NCBI GenBank assembly: GCA_041920465.1
Contig: JBHGXW010000021.1
Coordinates: forward strand, 1-64,000
Direction of reading: 5' to 3'
DNA: 64,000 nt
From: Brevibacillus_H sp041920465
Lineage (GTDB): Bacteria > Bacillota > Bacilli > Brevibacillales > Brevibacillaceae
A program made the translations under genes and the position numbers. Below the pieces are notes generated by a model, which searched no databases, was not told where the DNA came from, and saw only the letters and a program-made list of their open reading frames with translations. This document shows positions 8,921 through 17,728 of the stretch, one piece after another. Every line of letters starts with the position of its first letter. The first letter of the stretch is position 1.

Positions 8921-10033
8921 TTATCGTTGATCAATTGGAACGTAGTGTTTGTTCACAGGACCGATATAATCAGCGCGAGGGCGGATCAAACGGTTGTTTT
9001 CATACTGTTCCATAATGTGTGCAGTCCAACCGGACATACGGCTGATTGCGAAAATCGGCGTAAACAAATCGCTTTCCAGACCGAGTGAAATGTATACAGA
9101 TGCAGAGTAGAAGTCTACGTTAGGTTTCAATCCTTTTTCACCTGTTACCATTTGCTCGATTTTCACGGACATTTCGTACAATTCTTCACGGCCTACCTGC
9201 TTGGTCAATTCTTCGGACATTTTACGCAGCCATTTTGCGCGAGGATCGCCGTCTTTGTAAACGCGATGACCGAAGCCCATGATTTTCACTTTGTTGTCAA
9301 GCGCCTGGCGGATGTAGGATTCTACACGATCCACGGAACCGATCTCTTGGAGCATTTTGGCAACTGCTTCATTGGCTCCGCCGTGAAGAGGGCCTTTGAG
9401 CGTTCCGATTGCGGAAACCACACCGGAATAAATGTCCGTCAAAGTAGCCACGGTCACACGAGCAGCGAACGTAGAAGCGTTGAACTCGTGATCCGCATGC
9501 AAAATGAGAGCGGTATCAAAAGCCTTAACAGCGGTTTCAGAAGGCTCTTGACCTGTCAACATGTAGAGGAAGTTTTGGGCAATGGTGAAGTTTGGATTTG
9601 GTGCAACCGGTTCCAAACCTTTGCGGATGCGCTCGAACGCTGCCACGATGGTCGGAGTTTGCGCCATCAGACGGATCGCTTTACGATAGTTCGCCTCAGA
9701 AGACATGTCTTGCGCTTCTGTGTCGTAGAGAGCTAACGAAGAGACAGCTGTACGCAGGGCAGCCATAGGATGAACGCCTTGCGGATAAGTACGGATGCTA
9801 TCAATTACTTCTTTCGGTACTTGAGCGTTTGCACCTAACTCCTTTTTCAAGGTTTCCAGCTGATCGCGCTTCGGTAGCGCTCCATGCCACAGTAAATACA
9901 CCACTTCTTCAAAGGTAGCTTTTTCAGCCAATTCATCCACATTGATTCCACCGTAGCTAAGAACCCCATCCACAATGGAACAGATAGACGATTGGGCAGC
10001 GACGACTCCTTCCAGTCCTCGAGTTGCTGTCAT
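8921..10033 (-). CDS. citZ: Citrate synthase
   Basis: Type II-like citrate synthase, 370 residues, condensing acetyl-CoA and oxaloacetate to citrate. The catalytic motifs are GPLHGGANEAV (His), MGFGHRVYK (His) and the C-terminal NVDFYSA (Asp region). HADHEFNASTFAARV is also typical. The length matches the short Gram-positive form without the N-terminal extension of the E. coli enzyme. ATG at 10033 follows GGAGAG by 8 bases. It heads the citZ-icd-mdh unit; the 373-base region upstream, shared with divergent ytvI, should hold its promoter. Confidence 0.97.
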   Translation of the reverse strand: MTATRGLEGVVAAQSSICSIVDGVLSYGGINVDELAEKATFEEVVYLLWHGALPKRDQLETLKKELGANAQVPKEVIDSIRTYPQGVHPMAALRTAVSSLALYDTEAQDMSSEANYRKAIRLMAQTPTIVAAFERIRKGLEPVAPNPNFTIAQNFLYMLTGQEPSETAVKAFDTALILHADHEFNASTFAARVTVATLTDIYSGVVSAIGTLKGPLHGGANEAVAKMLQEIGSVDRVESYIRQALDNKVKIMGFGHRVYKDGDPRAKWLRKMSEELTKQVGREELYEMSVKIEQMVTGEKGLKPNVDFYSASVYISLGLESDLFTPIFAISRMSGWTAHIMEQYENNRLIRPRADYIGPVNKHYVPIDQR

Positions 10034-10406
10034 AAGAACTCTCTCCTTTTCCGTAAAATGGTCTCTCTATTAAATTGTGAGGCCATCTTCCTTTTACCAC
10101 CAATAGAATGGTTTAGGCTGAACAAAGGCATCAATCGTAATTTCATCTGTATGGTGGAAGAAGGGATGAAAGCGAGAGACACCTTTTGTGCTTCAGGACA
10201 GAAGATACATCTTGGTGAATGTATTTTCTTTCACTTGGCAATAAAGAAAGATTGAAACCATAATTCGACAATAATTATAAAAGAAATTTACGATTTTGTG
10301 AATGAAAAATGTACAAATTGTCATAATTATACCGTTTCTTGCCTGTGTAGCTTAGCTTACGGCATAATAGTTACAATAAGGTTACAAAAAGAGAGGAGGG
10401 TTAATT
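10034..10406. other. Divergent intergenic region citZ / ytvI
   Basis: 373 bases without a convincing coding frame. The part from about 10258 to 10340 is AT-rich and contains ATAATTAT twice (near 10270 and 10322), a possible repressor-binding theme for citZ. No RNA motif was recognised. Confidence 0.4.
10339..10368 (+). promoter_or_regulatory. Candidate ytvI promoter
   Basis: TTGCCT (10339-10344) and CATAAT (10363-10368) are separated by 18 bases, about 40 bases upstream of the proposed ytvI start. Confidence 0.4.
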
Positions 10407-11552
10407 CTGTCCCAAGAAATATGGTTACGGCTGCTGACACGAATCTTTCAAATCTCTCGTTTTCTTTTCGTCGCTTTGCTTGTGATTAGCGGCTGGTATT
10501 TCATCCGTTTCCTGACACCCTTACTGTTCCCATTTCTAATCGCCTTAATCATTGCCGTACTGATTAACCGCCCAGTCACTTACATAACGAAAAAAGGGAG
10601 ATTACCGAGATGGCTTTCTGCCTTGCTTATTCTTTTGCTGCTGCTGGGGGTTCTCGGCGGACTCGCAACGCTCGTGGTCACGGAAACAGTCGTGGAGATC
10701 GGACAACTAATCACGTTGCTGCCTTCCTTTGTCAGTGAATTAACCCAGTATTTGCAGCGGACGATTAGCCAGGACGTATTAATCGGCATGTACAACCGCT
10801 TTACTTTCTTCTACGAACAACTGGATCAAAGCTATAAGGAAACGATCGACAACAATGTGGGAAACGCACTGAAGAGCATCTCGCAAACCGGACAAAACCT
10901 GGTGGTATCGTTTTTGGCCGGAATCAAGCAGCTGTTGCTTTCCTTGCCGAATCTTGCCACCGTATCCGTCATCGCCCTGCTTGCTGCGTTTTTTATCAGC
11001 AAGGATTTTTATCTCTGGCGTCAACGGATAAGGAAAATTTTGCCTGGCGGATTCAACTCGCGTTTGGATGCGATTATTCAAGATTTGCGCGGGGCTTTGG
11101 TGGGATTTGTCAAGGCACAGCTGACTCTGATTTCGCTGACAGCGGCAATTGTGATTATCGGCCTTTTGATCCTTCGCGTAGATTACGCGATTACGATTGG
11201 CCTTTTGACCGGTTTGGTTGATCTGTTGCCGTATCTCGGGACAGGCACGGTGTTTGTCCCTTGGATCATTTACGCCTTTTTTAAAGGCAAATATTCGCTG
11301 GTGATCGGTCTGTCCGTGCTGTACGGCGTGGTTCTGATTTTCCGCCAGATTGTAGAACCAAAGGTATTGGCTGACAACGTGGGGCTAGATCCCCTGCTTA
11401 CTTTGATCGCGCTGTTCACGGGTCTCAAGCTGTTCGGATTTGTCGGGTTAATTATCGGGCCGGTTTCGCTGGTCTTGATCAATGCGTTAATTCGCGCCAA
11501 GATATTGCAGGATATATGGAGTTATATCAAAGGAAAGCCCCTTCTGCCATAA
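10407..11552 (+). CDS. ytvI: AI-2E/PerM-family membrane protein YtvI
   Basis: Polytopic membrane protein of the AI-2E transporter/PerM superfamily, 381 residues with about eight hydrophobic segments. The conserved region LTGLVDLLPYLGTGTVFVPW is in the C-terminal half. It corresponds in context to B. subtilis YtvI, beside citZ and fxsA; the transported substrate is unknown. A TTG at 10476 is in frame but has no ribosome binding site. A CTG at 10407 has GAGGAGGG 6 bases upstream and adds a plausible N-terminus (SQEIWLRLLTRIFQ), so I propose initiation at CTG. Confidence 0.85.
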   Translation: MSQEIWLRLLTRIFQISRFLFVALLVISGWYFIRFLTPLLFPFLIALIIAVLINRPVTYITKKGRLPRWLSALLILLLLLGVLGGLATLVVTETVVEIGQLITLLPSFVSELTQYLQRTISQDVLIGMYNRFTFFYEQLDQSYKETIDNNVGNALKSISQTGQNLVVSFLAGIKQLLLSLPNLATVSVIALLAAFFISKDFYLWRQRIRKILPGGFNSRLDAIIQDLRGALVGFVKAQLTLISLTAAIVIIGLLILRVDYAITIGLLTGLVDLLPYLGTGTVFVPWIIYAFFKGKYSLVIGLSVLYGVVLIFRQIVEPKVLADNVGLDPLLTLIALFTGLKLFGFVGLIIGPVSLVLINALIRAKILQDIWSYIKGKPLLP

Positions 11553-11567
11553 GTGCGAAGGGGTTTT
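11538..11567 (+). terminator. Terminator of ytvI
   Basis: CCCCTTC (11538-11544) pairs with GAAGGGG (11557-11563), then TTTTCT. The ytvI stop codon lies in the loop. Confidence 0.7.
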
Positions 11568-11569
11568 CT

Positions 11570-11965
11570 CTAACGCCGATAAAAAAACTGGATCTTGCCC
11601 GTCGAAATCATGTGCCACAGCCATTTTTTGAAAAAGTGTCGAATGATCATCCGGGTATACGGAATCAAAAATACCAATCCGACGACATCAGTCACAAATC
11701 CGGGCGTCAACAAGAGCACCCCGCCCACGATGACCAAAATGCCGTCTAATATGCTATCAGTCGGCATTTGCCCGCGTGATAGCTCCCATCGGAAATTGCG
11801 CATTACCTGCATGCCTTGCTGTTTGGCCAGCCATGCGCCGAGAACACCGGTCAGAATCACCAGCGCAACCGTTGACCAGCCGCCAATCACTTTGCCGACC
11901 GAAATCAGCCCCCATAATTCAACCGCCGGAACGATGATAAACAAAAGCAATAATATGCGAAACAT
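11570..11965 (-). CDS. fxsA: FxsA family membrane protein
   Basis: Small inner-membrane protein of 131 residues with three to four hydrophobic helices; ELWGLISVGKVIGG, GAWLAKQQG and LLTPGFVTDVVGL are typical of FxsA, a suppressor of F-factor exclusion of phage T7 in E. coli. The open frame extends to 12139, but homologues start at MFRILLLL, so ATG at 11965 is used; the ribosome site is weak (AAGGG 11 bases upstream). It follows the thioesterase gene by 19 bases and converges on ytvI. Confidence 0.88.
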   Translation of the reverse strand: MFRILLLLFIIVPAVELWGLISVGKVIGGWSTVALVILTGVLGAWLAKQQGMQVMRNFRWELSRGQMPTDSILDGILVIVGGVLLLTPGFVTDVVGLVFLIPYTRMIIRHFFKKWLWHMISTGKIQFFYRR

Positions 11966-11984
11966 GGAAGACCACACCCTTGTC

Positions 11985-12428
11985 CTAGGTCTGTAAGCAG
12001 GTACGATCAAATTCGGTTTCCAAGATTTGATACACATCCGGAAAGCTGCGTGCCAGGCGGAGCGGTTTAAAATCCCGGCTGGTAAAGACGTGATTGGTTT
12101 GGCCAAAGACAAGCAACGACTCATCTTCCACTTTGACAATTTCGTAGCGAAAGTTCAAACGCAGCGGAGTCAACTCATCAATGGCTGTCCTGACCTCGAT
12201 GAGATCGTCGTATCGGGCGGGAGCTTTGAAGCTGAGGGAAGCATCGGTTACAGGCAAGAGCACTCCCTTTTCCTCCAACTGGCGATAGGAAAAACCAAGC
12301 TCGCGGATTAAGGAAGTCCGTCCAATCTCAAACCAATTTAGATAGTTCGTGTGATACACCACTCCCATTTGATCCGTCTCTGCATAACGTACCCGAAATT
12401 TTGTTGATCTATAGACAGGCAAACGCAC
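11985..12428 (-). CDS. Acyl-CoA thioesterase, 4-hydroxybenzoyl-CoA thioesterase/YbgC family
   Basis: Hotdog-fold thioesterase, 147 residues, hydrolysing small acyl-CoA esters in the cytoplasm. The motif RYAETDQMGVVYHTNYLNWFE carries the conserved Asp and Tyr of the YbgC-type active site. GTG at 12428 follows GGAGAGG by 7 bases. It forms a short unit with fxsA. The true substrate cannot be read from sequence. Confidence 0.88.
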   Translation of the reverse strand: MRLPVYRSTKFRVRYAETDQMGVVYHTNYLNWFEIGRTSLIRELGFSYRQLEEKGVLLPVTDASLSFKAPARYDDLIEVRTAIDELTPLRLNFRYEIVKVEDESLLVFGQTNHVFTSRDFKPLRLARSFPDVYQILETEFDRTCLQT

Positions 12429-12517
12429 GATTGATCCTCTCCTTCATCCTTGCTGGTTATATTTTACCACATCTGCCGGGAGACTTCGCTGTTTTCCCGT
12501 TATTTCCCGCTATGTAA

Positions 12518-12563
12518 GGAAAGAAAGAGCAGACCGCCTTATCCAGGTAAGGCAGCCTGCTCT
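12518..12563 (-). terminator. Terminator of pfkA-pyk
   Basis: On the minus strand AGAGCAG pairs with CTGCTCT, with an inner GCCTT/AAGGC stem, and TTCTTTCC follows. It lies directly after the pyk stop. Confidence 0.8.
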
Positions 12564-12580
12564 GCTTTGTTTTCCCACTA

Positions 12581-14335
12581 TTACAGTACACGGGTCATTC
12601 CGGTGTAAATGTGCCCTCTTTCTGAATCAACTGTGACAATTGATCCTTCTTTCAAGATGCTGGTTGCATGCTCAACACCAACAATTACCGGTACGTTCAG
12701 ATTTAACCCAACGATGGCGGCATGGGACGTAAGCCCGCCATCTTCGGTGATCACGGCACTTGCCCGCTCAAACGCTGAAATCATATCCGAATCGGTACCG
12801 AATGTAACAAGAATGGCGCCGTCCTCCATTTTTTCGTTTGCCTCTTCGGCTGAACGAGCAACAATTACCTTTCCGGTAACGGCTTTGCGGCCAATTCCCT
12901 GACCCTTGGCAATAATATCGCCGATCACGTGGATTTTCATCAGGTTGGTTGTGCCTGTCTCGCGAACCGGCACGCCAGCGGTGATCACAACCAAATCTCC
13001 ATGTCTGACCAGTCCGGCTTGCAGCGATTCGCGCACGGAGATCTCCAGCATTTCGTCTGTCGTTTCGGCGCTTTCTCCGATAATCGGATAAACACCGTTC
13101 ACCAACGCGAGGCGGCGAACAACGCTTTCATGCGGAGTAACGGCGACAATTGGCGCTTTTGGACGGTATTTGGAAACCATGCGAGCGGTATGTCCGCTTT
13201 CTGTTGCCGTGATGATGGCTGCCGCGTCAAGATCAAGGGCGGCATTCGCCACGGCTAGACCAATCGCATCGGTAATGGAAATTTGTCTCTTAAGCGCATG
13301 GGCATTCAAGATTTCCCGATAATTCAATTCCTGTTCGGCTCGAAGCGCAATTCGGTTCATGGTTTCGACAGATTCCAGCGGATATTTGCCGGCAGCCGTT
13401 TCTCCCGATAACATAATCGCGTCAGTTCCATCAAAAATCGCATTCGCCACGTCACTCGCCTCCGCCCGTGTCGGACGCGGGTTGCGCTGCATGGAATCAA
13501 GCATTTGGGTAGCCGTAATAACCGGTTTGCCCAATTGATTGCACTTGTCAATCAAGCGTTTCTGTACAAGCGGCACTTCTTCAACCGGAATTTCTACCCC
13601 TAAATCGCCGCGGGCCACCATCAAGCCATCGGCAACTGCCAGAATCTCATCCGCGTTGTTTACGCCTTCCTCGTTCTCGATTTTGGCGATAATGTCAATT
13701 TTAGCCTGATGTCGTTCCAGAATTTCCCGAATTTCCAAAATGTCAGATGCCTTGCGAACGAACGAAGCGGCAATGTAATCCACTTTTTGCTGAATGCCGA
13801 ATTCGATGTCCGCCGCATCCTTGTCCGTAATTCCAGGCAGTTTGATTTTTACGCCAGGTACGTTCACGCCTTTTTTGCTCTTCAGAGTACCGCCGTTTTT
13901 GATTCGGCAAATAATCTCTGTTCCCTCGATTTGCTCCACGGTAAGACCGATCAGTCCATCGTCAATCAAAATCGTGTTGCCAACTTCCACATCCTGCGGC
14001 AAGTCCTTATACGTAATCGAGACGCGTTCAGCCGTGCCCGCCACTTCTTCCGTGGTAAGAGTGATTATATTGTTTTCTACCAATTCAACGGAATCAACTG
14101 CCAAAGTTCCGGTGCGGATTTCCGGTCCTTTGGTATCGAGCAAAATGGCTACTTGTTTGCCAGTTTCCTTGCATGCCTGTCTGATATTGGCGATACGGGC
14201 TGCATGTTCTTCATGGGAACCGTGGGAAAAATTCAGCCGCGCCACGTTCATTCCGGCTCGCATCATTTTTTTCAGCATCTCGACTGACTCACTGGCTGGA
14301 CCGATCGTACAAACAATTTTTGCCTTCCGTAACAA
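12581..14335 (-). CDS. pyk: Pyruvate kinase
   Basis: Converts PEP and ADP to pyruvate and ATP, the last step of glycolysis. The 584 residues include the barrel with RLNFSHGSHEEH and KIENEEGVNN, the catalytic ARGDLGVEIP, and ITATQMLDSM. The extra C-terminal PEP-utilising domain (about 475-584, TSHAAIVGLNL with its conserved His) is typical of Bacillus/Geobacillus enzymes. The open frame runs to 14359, but TTG at 14335 has GGGAGG about 7-8 bases upstream and yields the family N-terminus LRKAKIVCTIGP. Co-transcribed after pfkA. Confidence 0.96.
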   Translation of the reverse strand: MLRKAKIVCTIGPASESVEMLKKMMRAGMNVARLNFSHGSHEEHAARIANIRQACKETGKQVAILLDTKGPEIRTGTLAVDSVELVENNIITLTTEEVAGTAERVSITYKDLPQDVEVGNTILIDDGLIGLTVEQIEGTEIICRIKNGGTLKSKKGVNVPGVKIKLPGITDKDAADIEFGIQQKVDYIAASFVRKASDILEIREILERHQAKIDIIAKIENEEGVNNADEILAVADGLMVARGDLGVEIPVEEVPLVQKRLIDKCNQLGKPVITATQMLDSMQRNPRPTRAEASDVANAIFDGTDAIMLSGETAAGKYPLESVETMNRIALRAEQELNYREILNAHALKRQISITDAIGLAVANAALDLDAAAIITATESGHTARMVSKYRPKAPIVAVTPHESVVRRLALVNGVYPIIGESAETTDEMLEISVRESLQAGLVRHGDLVVITAGVPVRETGTTNLMKIHVIGDIIAKGQGIGRKAVTGKVIVARSAEEANEKMEDGAILVTFGTDSDMISAFERASAVITEDGGLTSHAAIVGLNLNVPVIVGVEHATSILKEGSIVTVDSERGHIYTGMTRVL

Positions 14336-14380
14336 ATGAGTTACCTCCCATATATGCAAGACTGTACTGCTAAATTTTGT

Positions 14381-15340
14381 CTAAATCGAAAGCGTGCGGG
14401 CCAAGTGGTAAACGGATAAATCCAAAGAGTGTTTCTTGGTAAACGCTTCATCAAAATCAACATCAATGATTTGGTTGTTGGAGATTCCCACCATGCGGTC
14501 AGCCTTGCCTTCCAACAAAAGATCGACAGCAGCTGCTCCCATGCGGCTGGCCAGCATCCGGTCAAACGCGGTTGGCGATCCGCCCCGTTGGATATGACCA
14601 AGCACGGTAACGCGTGTCTCCCAGCCTGTTTGCTCCTTAATCACTTCGGCATATTGGGCAGCACTTCCTACCCCTTCCGCTACGATAATGATGGAGTGTT
14701 TCTTGCCACGGCGATGTCCGGCATGGAGACGTTCAAGAATATCGTTCATATCCTGCTCCGCTTCCGGAATGATAATGGATTCCGCACCGGCGGCAAGCCC
14801 AGCCCAAAGAGCCAAATCCCCTGCGTCACGTCCCATTACCTCAATGATGTAGGTACGTTCATGCGAAGTAGCGGTATCCCTGATTTTGTCAATCGCTTCC
14901 ACGATGGTGTTGAGTGCCGTATCAAATCCAATGGTAAAGTCAGTGCAAGGAATATCGTTGTCAATGGTTCCCGGCACACCAATGGTAGGAAATCCTTTTT
15001 GCGTCAGCTTTTGAGCACCGCGGAACGAACCGTCTCCCCCAATGACGATCAATCCTTCGATGCCGTGTTTTCTCAATTGTTCAACTGCTTTTTGCTGTCC
15101 TTCTTCTGTTCGGAACTCTTCGCTGCGTGCTGTATAAAGAATTGTGCCGCCGCGATGGATAATATCCCCTACGGAGCCAAGAGTCATCTCTTTGATATCG
15201 CCTCTGATCAGCCCGTCATATCCATGATACACACCGAACATTTGCACGCCATGATAAAAAGCACGTCGTACCGCAGCACGAACAGCCGCATTCATTCCAG
15301 GCGCATCGCCGCCGCTTGTTAAAACAGCCATTTTTTTCAT
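14381..15340 (-). CDS. pfkA: ATP-dependent 6-phosphofructokinase
   Basis: Phosphorylates fructose 6-phosphate to fructose 1,6-bisphosphate. The length of 319 residues equals the bacterial allosteric PfkA. Motifs are TSGGDAPGMNAAVR, the ATP site GGDGSFRGA, the catalytic GTIDNDIPCTDFTIGFDTA, and the substrate-binding MGRDAGDLA and HIQRGGSPTAFDR. ATG at 15340 follows a GAGGTGAGG ribosome site. First gene of the pfkA-pyk unit; the 233-base gap to accA contains the accA terminator and AT-rich promoter sequence. Confidence 0.97.
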   Translation of the reverse strand: MKKMAVLTSGGDAPGMNAAVRAAVRRAFYHGVQMFGVYHGYDGLIRGDIKEMTLGSVGDIIHRGGTILYTARSEEFRTEEGQQKAVEQLRKHGIEGLIVIGGDGSFRGAQKLTQKGFPTIGVPGTIDNDIPCTDFTIGFDTALNTIVEAIDKIRDTATSHERTYIIEVMGRDAGDLALWAGLAAGAESIIIPEAEQDMNDILERLHAGHRRGKKHSIIIVAEGVGSAAQYAEVIKEQTGWETRVTVLGHIQRGGSPTAFDRMLASRMGAAAVDLLLEGKADRMVGISNNQIIDVDFDEAFTKKHSLDLSVYHLARTLSI

Positions 15341-15553
15341 TTTGCCTCACCTCATTGTCAGTACTAATAGCATGGCTTGAATCCTTAACAGTATGTAATA
15401 TATAAATCTTGTGTCATACTGTTATAATGATTCGTTTTTTTCTGTTATACTCATACAGAAAAATGTGCCACACTTTTAAAAAATGCGTTCAACACTTGAT
15501 ACGACTACGATTGTAGCAGATTTCCCCCCCTGAAAAAAGGGCAAAAAAAGGAC

Positions 15554-15585
15554 AAAAAAAAGACTTCTCTGTATTACAGAGAAGT
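15554..15585 (-). terminator. Terminator of the accDA unit
   Basis: On the minus strand ACTTCTCTGTA and TACAGAGAAGT form a perfect stem, followed by CTTTTTTT. The accA stop codon (15574-15576) lies inside the hairpin. Confidence 0.88.
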
Positions 15586-16530
15586 GTAATCTCCAATCTG
15601 TTTAAATTTATTGTAGCGATCCTGTACCAATTGTTCGGGCGTCATTGCCAAGAGTTCACGCAGTCCTTCAAGCAACTGCTGCTTGACCCAATCTGCCTGC
15701 TGATTCAGATCGCGATGTGCGCCTCCGAACGGTTCCGGGATCACACCGTCAATCACGCCTAACTCCAGCAAATCAGGGGCGGTGATCTTCATCGTTTCTG
15801 CTGCTCTAAGCGCCAGGCTGGAATCTTTCCAGAGCAGGGCAGCCGCCCCTTCCGGAGAAATAACGGAGTAAATTGAATTCTCCAGCATATAGACCCGGTT
15901 GCCTACTCCAATGGCCAGGGCTCCGCCGCTTCCACCCTCGCCTGTTACAACGCAAAGAATCGGAACGCGAAAACCGGCCATTTCCCGAAGGTTGCGGGCA
16001 ATTGCCTCACTTTGCCCCCGCTCTTCCGCCGCTTTGCCCGGATATGCACCGGATGTATTAATAAAGCAAATAATCGGGCGGCGGAATTTATCCGCTTGCT
16101 GCATCAGACGAAGCGCTTTGCGGTACCCTTCCGGATGCGGCATCCCGAAGTTGCGGCTGATATTTTCTTTGGTATCTTTGCCTTTTTGATGGCCGATTAC
16201 CGTAACCGGCATGCCATCCAGCCTGGCGATACCGCCTACAATCGCCTCATCATCTCCGTACAAACGATCCCCATGCAATTCCATAAAGTCGGTAAAGATC
16301 CGCTGTATGTATTCAAGGGTGGTCGGACGTTCAGGATGGCGGGCGATTTGTACCCGTTGCCATGGAGTAAGGTTTCCGTAAATCTGTTCAGCCAAATCTT
16401 TAGCTTTTTGCTCCAGACGGGCTACTTCATCCGAGAAATCGATGCCTTTTTCCTCCGTGAAACGGCGCAGTTCTTTAATCTTTTCCTGCAATTCGACAAG
16501 CGGTTTCTCAAACGGCAATTCTCCTGCCAT
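15574..16530 (-). CDS. accA: Acetyl-CoA carboxylase carboxyltransferase, alpha subunit
   Basis: With AccD it transfers the carboxyl group from biotin-BCCP to acetyl-CoA, giving malonyl-CoA for fatty-acid synthesis. The 318 residues show the helical N-terminus and the crotonase-like core with IGHQKGKDTKENISRNFGMPHPEGYRKA, TSGAYPGKAAEERGQ and GEGGSGGALAIGVG. The ATG at 16530 lies 2 bases after the accD stop and its GGGAGG is inside accD, so translation is coupled. Confidence 0.97.
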   Translation of the reverse strand: MAGELPFEKPLVELQEKIKELRRFTEEKGIDFSDEVARLEQKAKDLAEQIYGNLTPWQRVQIARHPERPTTLEYIQRIFTDFMELHGDRLYGDDEAIVGGIARLDGMPVTVIGHQKGKDTKENISRNFGMPHPEGYRKALRLMQQADKFRRPIICFINTSGAYPGKAAEERGQSEAIARNLREMAGFRVPILCVVTGEGGSGGALAIGVGNRVYMLENSIYSVISPEGAAALLWKDSSLALRAAETMKITAPDLLELGVIDGVIPEPFGGAHRDLNQQADWVKQQLLEGLRELLAMTPEQLVQDRYNKFKQIGDYTSL

Positions 16531-16532
16531 GT

Positions 16533-17444
16533 TTACATTACCTCCCGAACCGTGTGCATCTCCACGATTTTACTTAAAACATCCCGCATGTCTTTGCGAT
16601 GCACCACCATATCGAGTTGACCATGCTTCAAGAGGAACTCGGCAGTCTGGAAGTCTTTCGGCAGTTCCTGACGGATGGTTTGTTCAATAATCCGGCGGCC
16701 GGCAAAGCCGATCAGAGCGCCTGGTTCACCGATGTTGTAATCCCCGAGTGACGCAAAGCTGGCAGATACACCGCCTGTTGTCGGATTGGTCAGGACAGAA
16801 ATAAACAATTGCCTGGCTTCATTAAGCTGTGCGAGCGCGGCACTGGTTTTGGCCATCTGCATCAGGCTCAGTACACCCTCTTGCATACGGGCGCCCCCTG
16901 AAGCGGAAAACAAGATGAAAGGAAGCTTTCGTTCGATGGCTTGTTCAATGGCTCTTGTGATTTTTTCGCCAACAACCGATCCCATGCTGCCCATACGGAA
17001 ACGGGCATCCATTACTCCGATTACAATCCGGTTGCCGCCGAGCAATCCTTCTCCTGTAATAACAGCCTCATTCAGGATGCTTTGTTTCATGTCCTGCTCA
17101 AGTTTTTCCAAATAGCCGGGAAAGCCGAGCGGGTTGGTCGAGATCAGGTCTGCATCAAATTCTTCGACCAGCCGTCCGTCATCTAACAAAGCTTGTATTC
17201 TCTCAGGAGCTGTCATCGGAAAATGATGGTTGCAGCCGCGACAAACACGCAGGTTTTTTTCGAGGTCCTTGGAGTAATGAATGGCTCCGCATTGCGGACA
17301 TTTATGCATAAGACCTTCTGGAACTTCCTTCGGCTCTTTCAGTTCTCTTGGCGCTTCTTTTGGTTCCACGCCGGGAACCCGCCCCAAGTTTTCAGTTGGA
17401 ATGGTAGCGAATTTTCGCTTTTTACCAAAAAGATCTTTAAGCAC
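16533..17444 (-). CDS. accD: Acetyl-CoA carboxylase carboxyltransferase, beta subunit
   Basis: Beta subunit, 303 residues. An N-terminal four-cysteine zinc ribbon (CPQC about residue 49 and CRGC about 68) precedes the crotonase-like carboxyltransferase core with SASGGARMQEG, LTNPTTGGVSAS and GEPGALIGFAGRRIIEQT. GTG at 17444 follows GAGGTG by 5 bases. It overlaps the ribosome site of accA and follows a 60-residue conserved gene, so expression is probably joint. Confidence 0.97.
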   Translation of the reverse strand: MLKDLFGKKRKFATIPTENLGRVPGVEPKEAPRELKEPKEVPEGLMHKCPQCGAIHYSKDLEKNLRVCRGCNHHFPMTAPERIQALLDDGRLVEEFDADLISTNPLGFPGYLEKLEQDMKQSILNEAVITGEGLLGGNRIVIGVMDARFRMGSMGSVVGEKITRAIEQAIERKLPFILFSASGGARMQEGVLSLMQMAKTSAALAQLNEARQLFISVLTNPTTGGVSASFASLGDYNIGEPGALIGFAGRRIIEQTIRQELPKDFQTAEFLLKHGQLDMVVHRKDMRDVLSKIVEMHTVREVM

Positions 17445-17465
17445 AGTAACACCTCACAATAAAGT

Positions 17466-17648
17466 TCAGTGAAGGATCGTGCTGAGTATTTCTTGGACTT
17501 CGTGAAGTTCACTTTCCGGCACAAGAATCTCAAACTGTTTGGATACTCTTGCTTCGCGAACTTTCACCAGGAATCCTTCATCTGTTAAGCGCTGCTGAAT
17601 TCGTTCGGCTATTTTGGCGCTAGGAGCAATGTAGATGACAGTCCACAT
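17466..17648 (-). CDS. Small conserved protein, DUF2007-like
   Basis: 60 residues, with one beta-alpha-beta-like unit: WTVIYIAPSAKIAERIQQRL resembles the DUF2007/'putative signal-transducing' fold, in which short relatives have been mislabelled glutamate decarboxylase. ATG at 17648 has AGGAGGAGG upstream. It lies between gntR and accD on the same strand, 21 bases before accD, so it is likely in the acc unit. No function is known; a ligand-binding role in acc regulation is only a guess. Confidence 0.7.
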   Translation of the reverse strand: MWTVIYIAPSAKIAERIQQRLTDEGFLVKVREARVSKQFEILVPESELHEVQEILSTILH

Positions 17649-17728
17649 GATGGCCTCCTCCTCTTATTTCAACCAATAAACACTGTAATCTGCATCATAA
17701 TATCACAGTGCCGATTGTTGCCGCAAAC

